Shown piece after piece: positions 17,624 to 25,369 of a stretch of 64,000 nt of DNA. Position 1 is the stretch's first letter, and each line of letters starts with the position of its first letter. The notes under the pieces were generated by a model that saw only the letters and a program-made list of their open reading frames with translations, was not told the DNA's origin and did no database searches. Position numbers and translations under genes: made by a program. The stretch covers positions 62,001-126,000 of the forward strand of contig JAHEKV010000001.1 in assembly GCA_024638165.1 (NCBI GenBank). Direction: 5' to 3'. Origin of the DNA: Flavobacteriaceae bacterium. GTDB taxonomy: Bacteria; Bacteroidota; Bacteroidia; Flavobacteriales; Flavobacteriaceae.

Positions 17624-18718
17624 ATGAACTCAAAATTATTTCATTGTCCTTCCCACTTTGAACTCATATCAGGTCAATCACATTTGCTTAATGATAAAGT
17701 TCAATTAGTCAGTTACGAGTTAAGTAAAGAGTTATTCGACTTGTTAACGTACTGTCGCCTTCCTAGAAGTAAAGCTGAACTGATCGAAGAGTTGTCGAAG
17801 AAACCGATCTCATCTGAGGAATGTCATGAATTAATCTTAGAGTTAGACGCCCTTATGGGCAAAGAACAAAAGATTCGTTCTAAGGTACTTCGTCGAATAA
17901 ATTATGCTGGGTTAAAGGGAATCGATTTAAGGATTGACGAAGGTCAATTTTCCTGGATCAACACCTTCAAGTTATTTTCAGTCAAGATGATGGTAAGCCT
18001 TAGTCTACTTGCTATCCTGTCTCTATTGGTGATTGGGGTACTATTAGGAAAAAGCTCCTTTGACATTCCATTACCTTTTTGGGGACTATTTTTAGTGCTA
18101 CTTAGTACTCCTATCCATGAATTAGGGCACGTTGTAGCTTATAAAAGCTTAGGAGGAAGCGCTTGTAGCATAGGAGCGGGTTTCTATTTTTTTATTCCGG
18201 TTTTATTCGTTGATGTTTCATTAAGTAATTCACTTTCTAGAGCTAATCGATTAAAGATTAGTCTGGCTGGTGTTTACTTCGAATTGATTTGGGTTTTGCT
18301 TTTACTAGGTTTTGGGTTGGCTTTACAAATTGATTGGATGTATACGGTCATCCTTTTGATTGGTATTCAAGCCTTATGGAATTTGAATCCATTTTTTCGA
18401 TCAGATGGTTATTGGATTCTATCTGATGTAACAAATACTCGATGGCTTTCGAAAAGCAGTACTGAAGAATTAAAAATATTCATTAAAGCTAAAGAGCCTT
18501 TCAATGGGTTAGTCTTCTATGCAATAACAAGGAGTTTGTTTATTACTTATTGTATGATTCATCTGATTTATCAATTCTTTTTTGCCGAAAAACGCTTGAT
18601 TGAGGTCTTGATTGATTTTGTTCGATCTCCTTCGATTGATCATTATTCAGTAACACTTATACTTCCTTTTCTGCTTTTAATATCCCTTTTTCGTTATGCT
18701 GCAAAGAGATTGCAATGA
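17624..18718 (+). CDS. M50-family membrane metalloprotease with PqqD-like N-terminal domain
   Basis: In this 364-aa protein, residues about 1-85 (HLLNDKVQLVSYELSKELFD through LILELDALMG) look like a PqqD-type winged-helix peptide-binding domain. Membrane spans then begin near residue 118. The zinc site is HELGH at 165-169. The third ligand is D261 in NLNPFFRSDGYWILSD, the N-P-x(4)-DG motif of intramembrane or peptide-processing M50 enzymes. Similar proteins accompany peptide and bacteriocin export genes, where they process or protect against membrane peptides. It lies 37 bases before the Gly-Gly peptide gene. The protease call is firm; the recognition-domain call is from pattern only. Confidence 0.85.
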   Translation: MNSKLFHCPSHFELISGQSHLLNDKVQLVSYELSKELFDLLTYCRLPRSKAELIEELSKKPISSEECHELILELDALMGKEQKIRSKVLRRINYAGLKGIDLRIDEGQFSWINTFKLFSVKMMVSLSLLAILSLLVIGVLLGKSSFDIPLPFWGLFLVLLSTPIHELGHVVAYKSLGGSACSIGAGFYFFIPVLFVDVSLSNSLSRANRLKISLAGVYFELIWVLLLLGFGLALQIDWMYTVILLIGIQALWNLNPFFRSDGYWILSDVTNTRWLSKSSTEELKIFIKAKEPFNGLVFYAITRSLFITYCMIHLIYQFFFAEKRLIEVLIDFVRSPSIDHYSVTLILPFLLLISLFRYAAKRLQ

Positions 18719-18755
18719 GCCCGGATATCTTACCTATCAATTCTAAAACAGAACA

Positions 18756-18899
18756 ATGAAAAGAACTTTATCAATACCTGAAATGAAAAAGGTGAGGGGT
18801 GGTTTCTTGCCCTTTGTAGTAATCCTAGTTATCGATGCTACACTACTCGGTTTTATGAGTGGATATATTTATGAATCTTTTACGAATGATCACCGATGA
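18756..18899 (+). CDS. 47-aa precursor peptide with double-glycine leader
   Basis: The leader MKRTLSIPEMKKVRGG (16 aa) has all marks of a bacteriocin-type leader: L(-12), S(-11), E(-8), M(-7), V(-4), G(-2), G(-1). Cleavage after GG would release a 31-residue core starting FLPFVVILVIDATLLGF. It is strongly hydrophobic, with a G-x-x-x-G (GFMSG) and a polar tail (YESFTNDHR). The core has no Cys. A stand-alone C39 peptidase, which cuts such leaders, is encoded 171 bases downstream. The core would span a membrane and could be a bacteriocin-like or signalling peptide. It is too short for routine gene calling and easily missed. Confidence 0.85.
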   Translation: MKRTLSIPEMKKVRGGFLPFVVILVIDATLLGFMSGYIYESFTNDHR

Positions 18900-18966
18900 T
18901 TTTCTCTGCATTAACCAAAAAATCTCTGGAGGTAGGTCTTTTCGAGATTTTTGTTCAAAGCTTTAG
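18871..18966 (+). CDS. Possible second Gly-Gly leader peptide (weak)
   Basis: An ORF of 31 codons in the +1 frame relative to the 47-aa peptide gene overlaps its last 29 bases. From the internal ATG at 18886 it would encode a 16-aa leader MITDDFLCINQKISGG and a 10-aa core RSFRDFCSKL. The KISGG ending is typical of Bacteroidota Gly-Gly leaders, but the -7, -8 and -12 positions do not match. It may be a chance ORF. Confidence 0.25.
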   Translation: MNLLRMITDDFLCINQKISGGRSFRDFCSKL

Positions 18967-19001
18967 ACGAGGACAAGATTTTTATCATAGAGACTGCAAT
19001 C

Positions 19002-19088
19002 ATGAATAAAGAATGGCAATATGGGTTAGGTTTTGTAGCATTACTGGCCCTATTTATAATTATTGGGAGATGGGTGGCTACTCAGTAA
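19002..19088 (+). CDS. 28-aa single-span membrane peptide
   Basis: The ORF reads MNKEWQYGLGFVALLALFII and ends GRWVATQ: a short polar N-terminus, one hydrophobic span of about 16 residues and a short basic tail. There is no Gly-Gly leader. Its stop (19086-19088) overlaps the C39 peptidase start (19070) by 19 bases in another frame, an arrangement used for translational coupling. It could anchor the soluble C39 peptidase to the membrane, act as an immunity peptide or be a second effector. Too short to prove from composition alone. Confidence 0.5.
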   Translation: MNKEWQYGLGFVALLALFIIIGRWVATQ

Positions 19089-19474
19089 TATCCGTTAAAC
19101 AACGATCTTTTTTTGATTGTGGAATAGCCTGCTTAAAAAGTCTATTTCTATACCATGGCCTATTCTTCAATCTTCCAAGACGCAAAAAACGTTTACGGGG
19201 ATATAGTCTTTATGAGCTTTTTAAGTTAGCTGAGCAGCAGGGGATACAGGCGCTTGTTTATCGATCGTCATCATTTGATATGAATTATATTCCCTGTCTG
19301 GTTCAGCTAAGCTATATGGGGCTTGGTCACTATGTTGTTGTGTATGGCTACACTGCGAATAAACTACAAATTATGGATCCTTCGGCGGGTCGTATGTATT
19401 GGATGTGTGAAACGAAATTTCAGCGATTGTGGTCAGGGTTTTTCCTAGTTTTATCAGAGAAAAACCCCCTGTAA
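19070..19474 (+). CDS. Stand-alone C39 (bacteriocin-processing) peptidase
   Basis: At 134 aa from ATG 19070, this is a complete C39 domain: oxyanion Gln and nucleophile in KQRSFFDCGIACLKSL (Q11, C17), catalytic His in GLGHYVVVYGY (H87) and Asp in IMDPSAGRMYW (D103). C39 domains cut after double-glycine leaders and are normally fused to an ABC exporter. Here the protein ends right after the domain, with no membrane segment or ATPase. An earlier start at 19013 would add 19 residues from the overlapping membrane-peptide gene; 19070 fits the family N-terminus better. The natural substrate is the 47-aa peptide encoded just upstream. Confidence 0.9.
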   Translation: MGGYSVISVKQRSFFDCGIACLKSLFLYHGLFFNLPRRKKRLRGYSLYELFKLAEQQGIQALVYRSSSFDMNYIPCLVQLSYMGLGHYVVVYGYTANKLQIMDPSAGRMYWMCETKFQRLWSGFFLVLSEKNPL

Positions 19475-19575
19475 AGCCTGCTTTGTTGAAATTTTAACGT
19501 TGCAATGAGAATATATGCTGTAACAAAACAGTTTCTTTGTCGTCTTAAAGGTTATAAACGTAGCTAGGCGTATTG

Positions 19576-20277
19576 ATGATAGAAATTAAAGACTTGCATA
19601 AGTCATATCAAATGGGCAGTAATTCACTGCATGTTTTAAAAGGAATCAACTTTTCTGTAGAACAAGGTGAATTGGTGGCAATTATGGGCTCTTCGGGTTC
19701 TGGTAAATCGACTTTGCTGAACATATTAGGAATGTTAGATGAAGCTAATTCAGGTTCTTATACCTTAGATTCAGTGCCTATTGTAGATCTCAATGAGACC
19801 AAGGCTGCGGAATATCGAAATAAGTTCCTAGGATTCATTTTTCAGTCTTTTAATTTGATTAATTACAAATCGGCTGTTGAAAATGTTGCGCTTCCATTGT
19901 ATTATCAAGGTAAAGCTAGAAAGGAACGCAATGCAACAGCACTAGAATATCTCAATCGAGTGGGGTTAAAACCTTGGGCCGACCATTTGCCTAGTGAATT
20001 ATCAGGAGGTCAAAAGCAGCGTGTTGCTATTGCTCGTGCAATGGCTGCAGACCCTAAAGTTCTTTTAGCGGATGAGCCTACCGGAGCTTTAGATAGTAAA
20101 ACCTCTTATGAGGTGATGGATCTCATTCAGAAAATTAATGATGAGGGTAATACCATACTAGTGGTAACTCATGAGGAGGATATCGCCCATATGTGTAAGC
20201 GAATTGTCTATCTGAAAGATGGCGTAATTGTTGAAGATAAAAAAGTAGACCAAGTACGCGCCTCTCAATATGTTTAG
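19576..20277 (+). CDS. MacB/LolD-type ABC transporter ATPase
   Basis: The 233-aa protein carries Walker A (GSSGSGKSTLL), Q-loop (FIFQSFNLI), signature (LSGGQKQRVAIARA), Walker B (VLLADEPTGALD) and a switch His (VVTHEE). This is the MacB/LolD/FtsE class. Gene order (ATPase, two FtsX-like permeases, adaptor, TolC) defines a tripartite exporter of macrolide/peptide-exporter type. It lies 101 bases after the C39 gene on the same strand and overlaps the first permease by 8 bases. It could export the cleaved peptide or be an unrelated conserved system. Confidence 0.95.
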   Translation: MIEIKDLHKSYQMGSNSLHVLKGINFSVEQGELVAIMGSSGSGKSTLLNILGMLDEANSGSYTLDSVPIVDLNETKAAEYRNKFLGFIFQSFNLINYKSAVENVALPLYYQGKARKERNATALEYLNRVGLKPWADHLPSELSGGQKQRVAIARAMAADPKVLLADEPTGALDSKTSYEVMDLIQKINDEGNTILVVTHEEDIAHMCKRIVYLKDGVIVEDKKVDQVRASQYV

Positions 20278-21499
20278 TAGAGATACCTGGAAAGAGATTT
20301 TCGATACCATTCGAAAAAATAAGCTTAGGACCTTTTTGACGGGGTTTACTATGGCCTTAGGAATTTTTATTGTAGTTATTCTAGTGGGGTTCACTAATGG
20401 TTTGCAGAATACGTTTGAAAAATTCTTTGGTGATGATGCTACCAATACCCTGTTTGTATTTCCAGGTAGAACATCGATGCCCTACAAGGGGTACACTTCG
20501 AATCGAAGAATTCAATTCGATAATTCAGACTTAAAAGATGTCGAGGAAAATTTTGCACTGTTTCTTGACTACATTACTCCCCGCATTACTCGTTCTAGTT
20601 TAGTAAGATACAAGGGAGAATCGAATAACTATACTAATAGAGCAGTTGCTCCAGCCCATCAATTCAGCGAGAAAACGATTATCATGAAAGGTCGTTTCTT
20701 AAATGAAAATGATATAAATATCAGGGCGAAGTATGCCGTGATTGGGCGTTTAGTCGCCAAGGACTTATTCAAAGAAGAAGACCCGATTGGGAAATACATC
20801 ACTTTGGGAGATAGTGCATTTAAAGTTATTGGTGTGTTCCAAGATGATGGAGGTGATAATGAAGAACGCTTCATCTATATTCCTTATACTACAAGACAGC
20901 TGATTGAAAAAGGGAATGATAAGATTGAACAGATCATCCTTGGATTTAACCCTAGTATAGGCTATGCAGGTGCTATGGCTCTCGAGAAAAATGTGACTAA
21001 ACTTCTCAAAGAGAAGAAGTTCATTGCGAGAGAAGATCGCAGCGGAATATTCATTCGAAATATTGCAGATGAACTGAAACAAAATCAACAGTTCGCTCAA
21101 GTTTTAGGTTTTATTGCACTGTTTTTTGCTATAGGTACGATTATAGCAGGAATCATTGGTGTAAGTAATATCATGATTTTTGTAGTTAAGGAGCGTACCA
21201 AAGAAATTGGAATTCGAAAAGCTTTAGGAGCAACACCTAGAGTCGTGATTAGTACAATCTTATTGGAGGCTACCACCATAACTATTTTATCTGGTTTCTC
21301 TGGCATGCTTGCTGGGGTTATTATTCTACAGAATCTAGGGGGTAGGCTTGAAGACTATTTTATTACCAATCCTTATATCGATTTGGGTTTCGCCATTGGA
21401 GCCACTGTAATCTTAATTATTTTCGGAAGCATCGCTGGGTATATTCCCGCGAAGCGTGCTGCTCGAATCAAACCCATTGTAGCACTTAGAGACGAATAA
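20270..21499 (+). CDS. MacB-type ABC permease 1
   Basis: The 409-aa protein has the MacB/FtsX topology: one N-terminal span (KLRTFLTGFTMALGIFIVVI), a periplasmic domain of about 230 residues, then three C-terminal spans (GFIALFFAIGTIIAGIIGVS onward). The conserved coupling stretch VKERTKEIGIRKALGATPRV precedes the last helices. It is paired with a paralogous permease one base downstream, suggesting a heterodimeric transporter rather than the fused MacB of Proteobacteria. Confidence 0.93.
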   Translation: MFSRDTWKEIFDTIRKNKLRTFLTGFTMALGIFIVVILVGFTNGLQNTFEKFFGDDATNTLFVFPGRTSMPYKGYTSNRRIQFDNSDLKDVEENFALFLDYITPRITRSSLVRYKGESNNYTNRAVAPAHQFSEKTIIMKGRFLNENDINIRAKYAVIGRLVAKDLFKEEDPIGKYITLGDSAFKVIGVFQDDGGDNEERFIYIPYTTRQLIEKGNDKIEQIILGFNPSIGYAGAMALEKNVTKLLKEKKFIAREDRSGIFIRNIADELKQNQQFAQVLGFIALFFAIGTIIAGIIGVSNIMIFVVKERTKEIGIRKALGATPRVVISTILLEATTITILSGFSGMLAGVIILQNLGGRLEDYFITNPYIDLGFAIGATVILIIFGSIAGYIPAKRAARIKPIVALRDE

Positions 21500-21500
21500 T

Positions 21501-22763
21501 ATGCGATTTTTATTTAAAAGCGATACATGGCAAGAAATATTCAGCTCGATTAGTAAGAATCGAGTAAGAACACTCTTAACTGTTATTGGCGTGCTATGGG
21601 GAATCTTTGTCTACATCGCAATGTCGGGTGCTGCCAAAGGTTTAGATAATGGTTTTGAAAGACAATTCGAGACGGTTGCAATGAATTCGCTGTTTGCTTG
21701 GTCACAGTCTACGAGTAAACCTTATAAAGGTTTTCGCACAGGTCGAAGAATTCAGCTTCGATTAGGAGATATCGATGTTTTAAAGAAAAGAATTCCAGAA
21801 ATTCAGTACATCGCTCCAAGAAATGCTACCGGTGTTTTTGGTGGCAGTCCTGCCTTGACGGTTAGAGGTCAGAAATCGGGTAGTTATAACGTGTACGGCG
21901 ACTTCCCGGTTTACACCAAGATCGCAACAAAGAAAATCTACGATGGTGGCAGGTTCATCAATGAAATGGATATTGAAGAATCTCGAAGAGTTTGTGTTAT
22001 TGGAGAAAGAACTAAAACCGAACTTTTTGAAGATGAAGAGGAGGCAATAGGATCTTTTATTCGAATCAATGACATCTATTTTAGGATAGTCGGTGTCCAT
22101 AAGTTTGTTCCTGGTGGAGGTTTCGAATCAGATAGTGATATTTTTATTCCCTTTACCACTTTCAATAAACTTTACAATAAGGGGGATGACGTTGACTTTA
22201 TGAGCATCGCAGCCTTTGATGATGCAGATATCGTGAAAGTCGAAGAGGACGTCAAGACCGTATTAAAGTCGATTCACAATGTTGACCCAACCGATGATCG
22301 CGCTTTTGGTTCATTTAATCTGGGTGAGATTTTTGGTCAAGTTCGCGGGTTTGCTAACGGACTAACCTTTTTATCTCTAATTATTGGAGCTGCAACTATT
22401 CTTGCCGGTGTTATCGGAATTGGTAATATCTTACTGATTTCGGTTAAAGAGCGAACGAAAGAACTTGGAGTCAGAAGAGCACTTGGAGCTACTCCAGCCG
22501 AGGTGAGAAATTTGATTTTATTGGAGTCCGTTTTCTTGACCCTCGTATCTGGTTTACTAGGTATCATTTTAGGCGCTGCAACCCTGAACTTAGTCAATAA
22601 TCTGACCGAAGGCAGTGATTTTCCTTATACCAATCCGACAGTACCCATACCCTATGTAGTTGGAGCATTAGCTTTAATGGTCATTCTTGGTACACTTATT
22701 GGATTGATCCCCGCGCAAAGAGCGGTTAGTATCAAACCAATTGATGCTCTTAGAGAAGAATAA
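21501..22763 (+). CDS. MacB-type ABC permease 2
   Basis: This 420-aa paralogue of the preceding gene opens similarly (SDTWQEIFSSISKNRVRTLL compared with SRDTWKEIFDTIRKNKLRTF) and has the same coupling motif (SVKERTKELGVRRALGATPA). Topology is one N-terminal span, a large periplasmic domain and three C-terminal spans. The two permeases probably arose by tandem duplication and form a heterodimer with two copies of the ATPase. Confidence 0.93.
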   Translation: MRFLFKSDTWQEIFSSISKNRVRTLLTVIGVLWGIFVYIAMSGAAKGLDNGFERQFETVAMNSLFAWSQSTSKPYKGFRTGRRIQLRLGDIDVLKKRIPEIQYIAPRNATGVFGGSPALTVRGQKSGSYNVYGDFPVYTKIATKKIYDGGRFINEMDIEESRRVCVIGERTKTELFEDEEEAIGSFIRINDIYFRIVGVHKFVPGGGFESDSDIFIPFTTFNKLYNKGDDVDFMSIAAFDDADIVKVEEDVKTVLKSIHNVDPTDDRAFGSFNLGEIFGQVRGFANGLTFLSLIIGAATILAGVIGIGNILLISVKERTKELGVRRALGATPAEVRNLILLESVFLTLVSGLLGIILGAATLNLVNNLTEGSDFPYTNPTVPIPYVVGALALMVILGTLIGLIPAQRAVSIKPIDALREE

Positions 22764-22801
22764 TTTAATAAATACTATTACTATATAATTAAATACCTAT
22801 C

Positions 22802-23935
22802 ATGAAAAACGTAGTTAAATGGAGTGTAATCGCTGTACTTACCTTAGGAGGTCTTTGGGCAGCCGCATTCTTTGTAAAATCGAATAGCAAGGGTGCAATT
22901 ACCTATGAGTCTTTCCAGCCTTTTTACAGTGATATAGAACAAAAGACCGTAGCGACAGGCACCGTAGTTCCTGAGGATGAAGTTGAAATCAAGCCTCAGA
23001 TTCAAGGAATTATCGATGAGCTAGTTAAAAAGGAGGGAGATTTTGTTCAGGTGGGCGATTTAATTGCTGTCATTAAGGTAGTTCCTAATGAGCAATCACT
23101 TTTTGCTGCTCAAGGACGAGTAAAAAATGCTGAATTACGATTGAATAATACTAAGCTTGAGTTTGAAAGAAATGAGGCTCTTTTTGAGCGCGGTGTTATT
23201 TCAAATCAAGATTATAACAACCTGAAGTTAGCTTTCGATCAAGCAACTCAAGACTTAAAAAATGCAGAGGCCGATTATCAAATCATCAAGGAAGGTTCTG
23301 TCGGAGGTTCTTCTTCTGCTAACACCAATATCAGAGCTACTACTACGGGTACTATTCTTGAAATTCCAGTTGAAAAGGGGGATCAGGTTATTCAATCAAA
23401 CTCTTTTAACGCGGGTACTACGATTGCCACTGTAGCTGACTTAACCAAAATGGTTTTCGAAGGTAAAGTTGATGAAGGCGAAGTAGGAAAACTTAAAGTT
23501 GGAATGCCTTTAAAGGTTAGTCTTGGAGCCATCGTTGATAAAGAATTCGATGCTAAACTTCGTTTTATTGCTCCTAAAGGACAAGAGGAGTCTGGTGCAG
23601 TTAAATTTAAGATTGAGGGGGATGTAGTGATTGAGGATGATTTTACTGTTAGAGCGGGATACAGTGCAAACGCATCTTTGATTTTAGAGAGAAAAGAGAA
23701 TATTTTGGTTTTACCTGAAGCACTTTTACAATTTGACAAGTCTACTGATCTGCCTTATGTTGAGGTAGAAGTTGGGGAGCAAAAATTTGAAAGAAGAGAT
23801 ATAACTATCGGAATTTCTGATGGAATTAACGTAGAGATCCTCGATGGGCTAACTACAGAGGATAAGGTAAAACAGTGGAACAAGACTGAGCCAATAAAGA
23901 TTGAGAACGAGGATGCTCCAGAACGCGGAGTGTAA
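22802..23935 (+). CDS. Periplasmic adaptor protein (MacA/HlyD family)
   Basis: The 377-aa protein has an N-terminal anchor (about residues 6-26), a lipoyl/barrel-sandwich half (VEIKPQIQGIIDELVKKEGD), an alpha-hairpin (about 95-160) and the returning half (IRATTTGTILEIPVEKGDQV), then beta-barrel and membrane-proximal domains. Such adaptors join an inner-membrane ABC pump to a TolC-like channel. It follows the two permeases and precedes the TolC-like gene by a few bases. Confidence 0.93.
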   Translation: MKNVVKWSVIAVLTLGGLWAAAFFVKSNSKGAITYESFQPFYSDIEQKTVATGTVVPEDEVEIKPQIQGIIDELVKKEGDFVQVGDLIAVIKVVPNEQSLFAAQGRVKNAELRLNNTKLEFERNEALFERGVISNQDYNNLKLAFDQATQDLKNAEADYQIIKEGSVGGSSSANTNIRATTTGTILEIPVEKGDQVIQSNSFNAGTTIATVADLTKMVFEGKVDEGEVGKLKVGMPLKVSLGAIVDKEFDAKLRFIAPKGQEESGAVKFKIEGDVVIEDDFTVRAGYSANASLILERKENILVLPEALLQFDKSTDLPYVEVEVGEQKFERRDITIGISDGINVEILDGLTTEDKVKQWNKTEPIKIENEDAPERGV

Positions 23936-23965
23936 CAAGTGCTTCTTAATTTTAAACGACAACCT

Positions 23966-25345
23966 ATGAGATCATATATATTACTTTTTTTAACGGTCTT
24001 CAGTATTGGAGCTTCTGCTCAGGAGAAGAAAATGTCTTTAGCTGAATGCGTAGAATATGCTTTAGAAAATAATATTACCGTTGCCCAGTTTGAGTTAGAC
24101 TTAGAGTCGGCTGAACTTGGAAATTTAGATGCCTTGGGTCAATTTCTACCAAGATTGAATGGTTCGCTATCGGTGAATGAGAGTAAAGGTTTAATTCTTG
24201 ACCCGCAAACTCAAACCAATGTAGCGGGTAATATCTTATCAGGAAGTATCAGCCTTTCGGCAGGATATACCATTTTTGATGGCCTTCGCAACATTAAAAG
24301 AGCGCAGAGAGCTCAAATCAATACGATTGCCAATCAATATCGCTTAGCTAATCTTCAAGATGACATTCGTTTAAGAGTAGCTAATGCCTATCTAAGTGTT
24401 ATATCATCAAAGGAGTCACTACGTGTTGCTGAAGCTCAATATGCGGTTACTGAACAAGATTTAAAACGTACTAAAGAATTAGTAGGTTTAGGGGTGGTGC
24501 CACAGGGTGATCTTTTAGAAATTGAGGCTACTGCGGCAAATCAAGAGCAAGCCATTGTAAATGCGGAGGCACGCGTTATTCTTTCGAGAATTACACTAGC
24601 GCAATTACTACAAATTACCGATTATGAAAACTTTGATATCGCAGATGAATCCTTTGAGGTTCCTAGTTCAGATATTTTAGATAAGACTCCTCGTCAAATT
24701 TTCAATAAGGCTTTGAGTTTCAGAAATGATATTAAATTATCAGAGGCGAATGTTTCATTATCTGAACAAGACCTAGCAATTGCAAAAGGTGCTGCACTAC
24801 CTACACTTAACGCCTTCTTAAACTATAATACTTTTGCTAGTGATCGTTTCACGATTCAAGCTAATCCGAATCAAGACCCTAACGACCCTACGGATGATTA
24901 TAACTTGGTAAGACCTGATTTTGTCGCTCAGTTAGAGGCGAATGATGGAATCTCTTTTGGAATGTCAATGAATATTCCGATTTTCAACGGATTCTCAACA
25001 AATAACAGTATTAAGCGCGCTGAAATAGGAGTGAGACGAACAAAGCTCCAATTTGAACAGGCGAAACTAGATCTGGAAAATGCGGTCAACCAAGCCTATA
25101 ATGACGTGAAGACTTTCGCTAAGGCTTATGAGGCAGCACAAAAGACGTTGGAAGCTAGAAAATTAGCCTATCAATATGCAAAAGAGCGTTTTGATGTTGG
25201 TCTTATGAACTCTTTCAACTTTAGTCAAGCTCAGGCCCGTTTAGATAACGCTGAGGCAAGTGTGATTCGTACTAAGTATGACTATATCTTTCGATTAAAG
25301 ATTTTAGAATTCTACTTCGGCATTCCGATTACGGTACTTCAATAA
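23966..25345 (+). CDS. TolC-family outer-membrane efflux protein
   Basis: The protein is 459 aa from ATG 23966, which gives a clean signal peptide (MRSYILLFLTVFSIGASAQ). A GTG start at 23939 would add nine residues and spoil it. The body holds two OEP-type repeats of coiled-coil helices (SLAECVEYALENNITVAQFE, then FNKALSFRNDIKLSEANVSL and beyond) that build the trimeric outer-membrane channel and periplasmic tunnel. It completes the tripartite exporter. tsaB follows with its own promoter. Confidence 0.93.
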   Translation: MRSYILLFLTVFSIGASAQEKKMSLAECVEYALENNITVAQFELDLESAELGNLDALGQFLPRLNGSLSVNESKGLILDPQTQTNVAGNILSGSISLSAGYTIFDGLRNIKRAQRAQINTIANQYRLANLQDDIRLRVANAYLSVISSKESLRVAEAQYAVTEQDLKRTKELVGLGVVPQGDLLEIEATAANQEQAIVNAEARVILSRITLAQLLQITDYENFDIADESFEVPSSDILDKTPRQIFNKALSFRNDIKLSEANVSLSEQDLAIAKGAALPTLNAFLNYNTFASDRFTIQANPNQDPNDPTDDYNLVRPDFVAQLEANDGISFGMSMNIPIFNGFSTNNSIKRAEIGVRRTKLQFEQAKLDLENAVNQAYNDVKTFAKAYEAAQKTLEARKLAYQYAKERFDVGLMNSFNFSQAQARLDNAEASVIRTKYDYIFRLKILEFYFGIPITVLQ

Positions 25346-25357
25346 GAGCAAGCCTAC

Positions 25358-25365
25358 TATCTTTG
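25358..25365 (+). promoter_or_regulatory. -7 box (TATCTTTG) for tsaB
   Basis: Exact TAnnTTTG match ending four bases before the tsaB ATG. A start of transcription a few bases downstream would fall at the ATG, so the message is probably leaderless. Confidence 0.65.
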
Positions 25366-25369
25366 CCTT

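Noticed and set aside
18932-18946. GGAGGT-like Shine-Dalgarno sequence
   Set aside because: No start codon follows at a usable distance, and this phylum rarely uses strong Shine-Dalgarno sites; it merely encodes the Gly-Gly of the weak overlapping ORF.
23392-23739. 115-codon minus-strand ORF
   Set aside because: Antisense to the periplasmic adaptor gene; a typical shadow.
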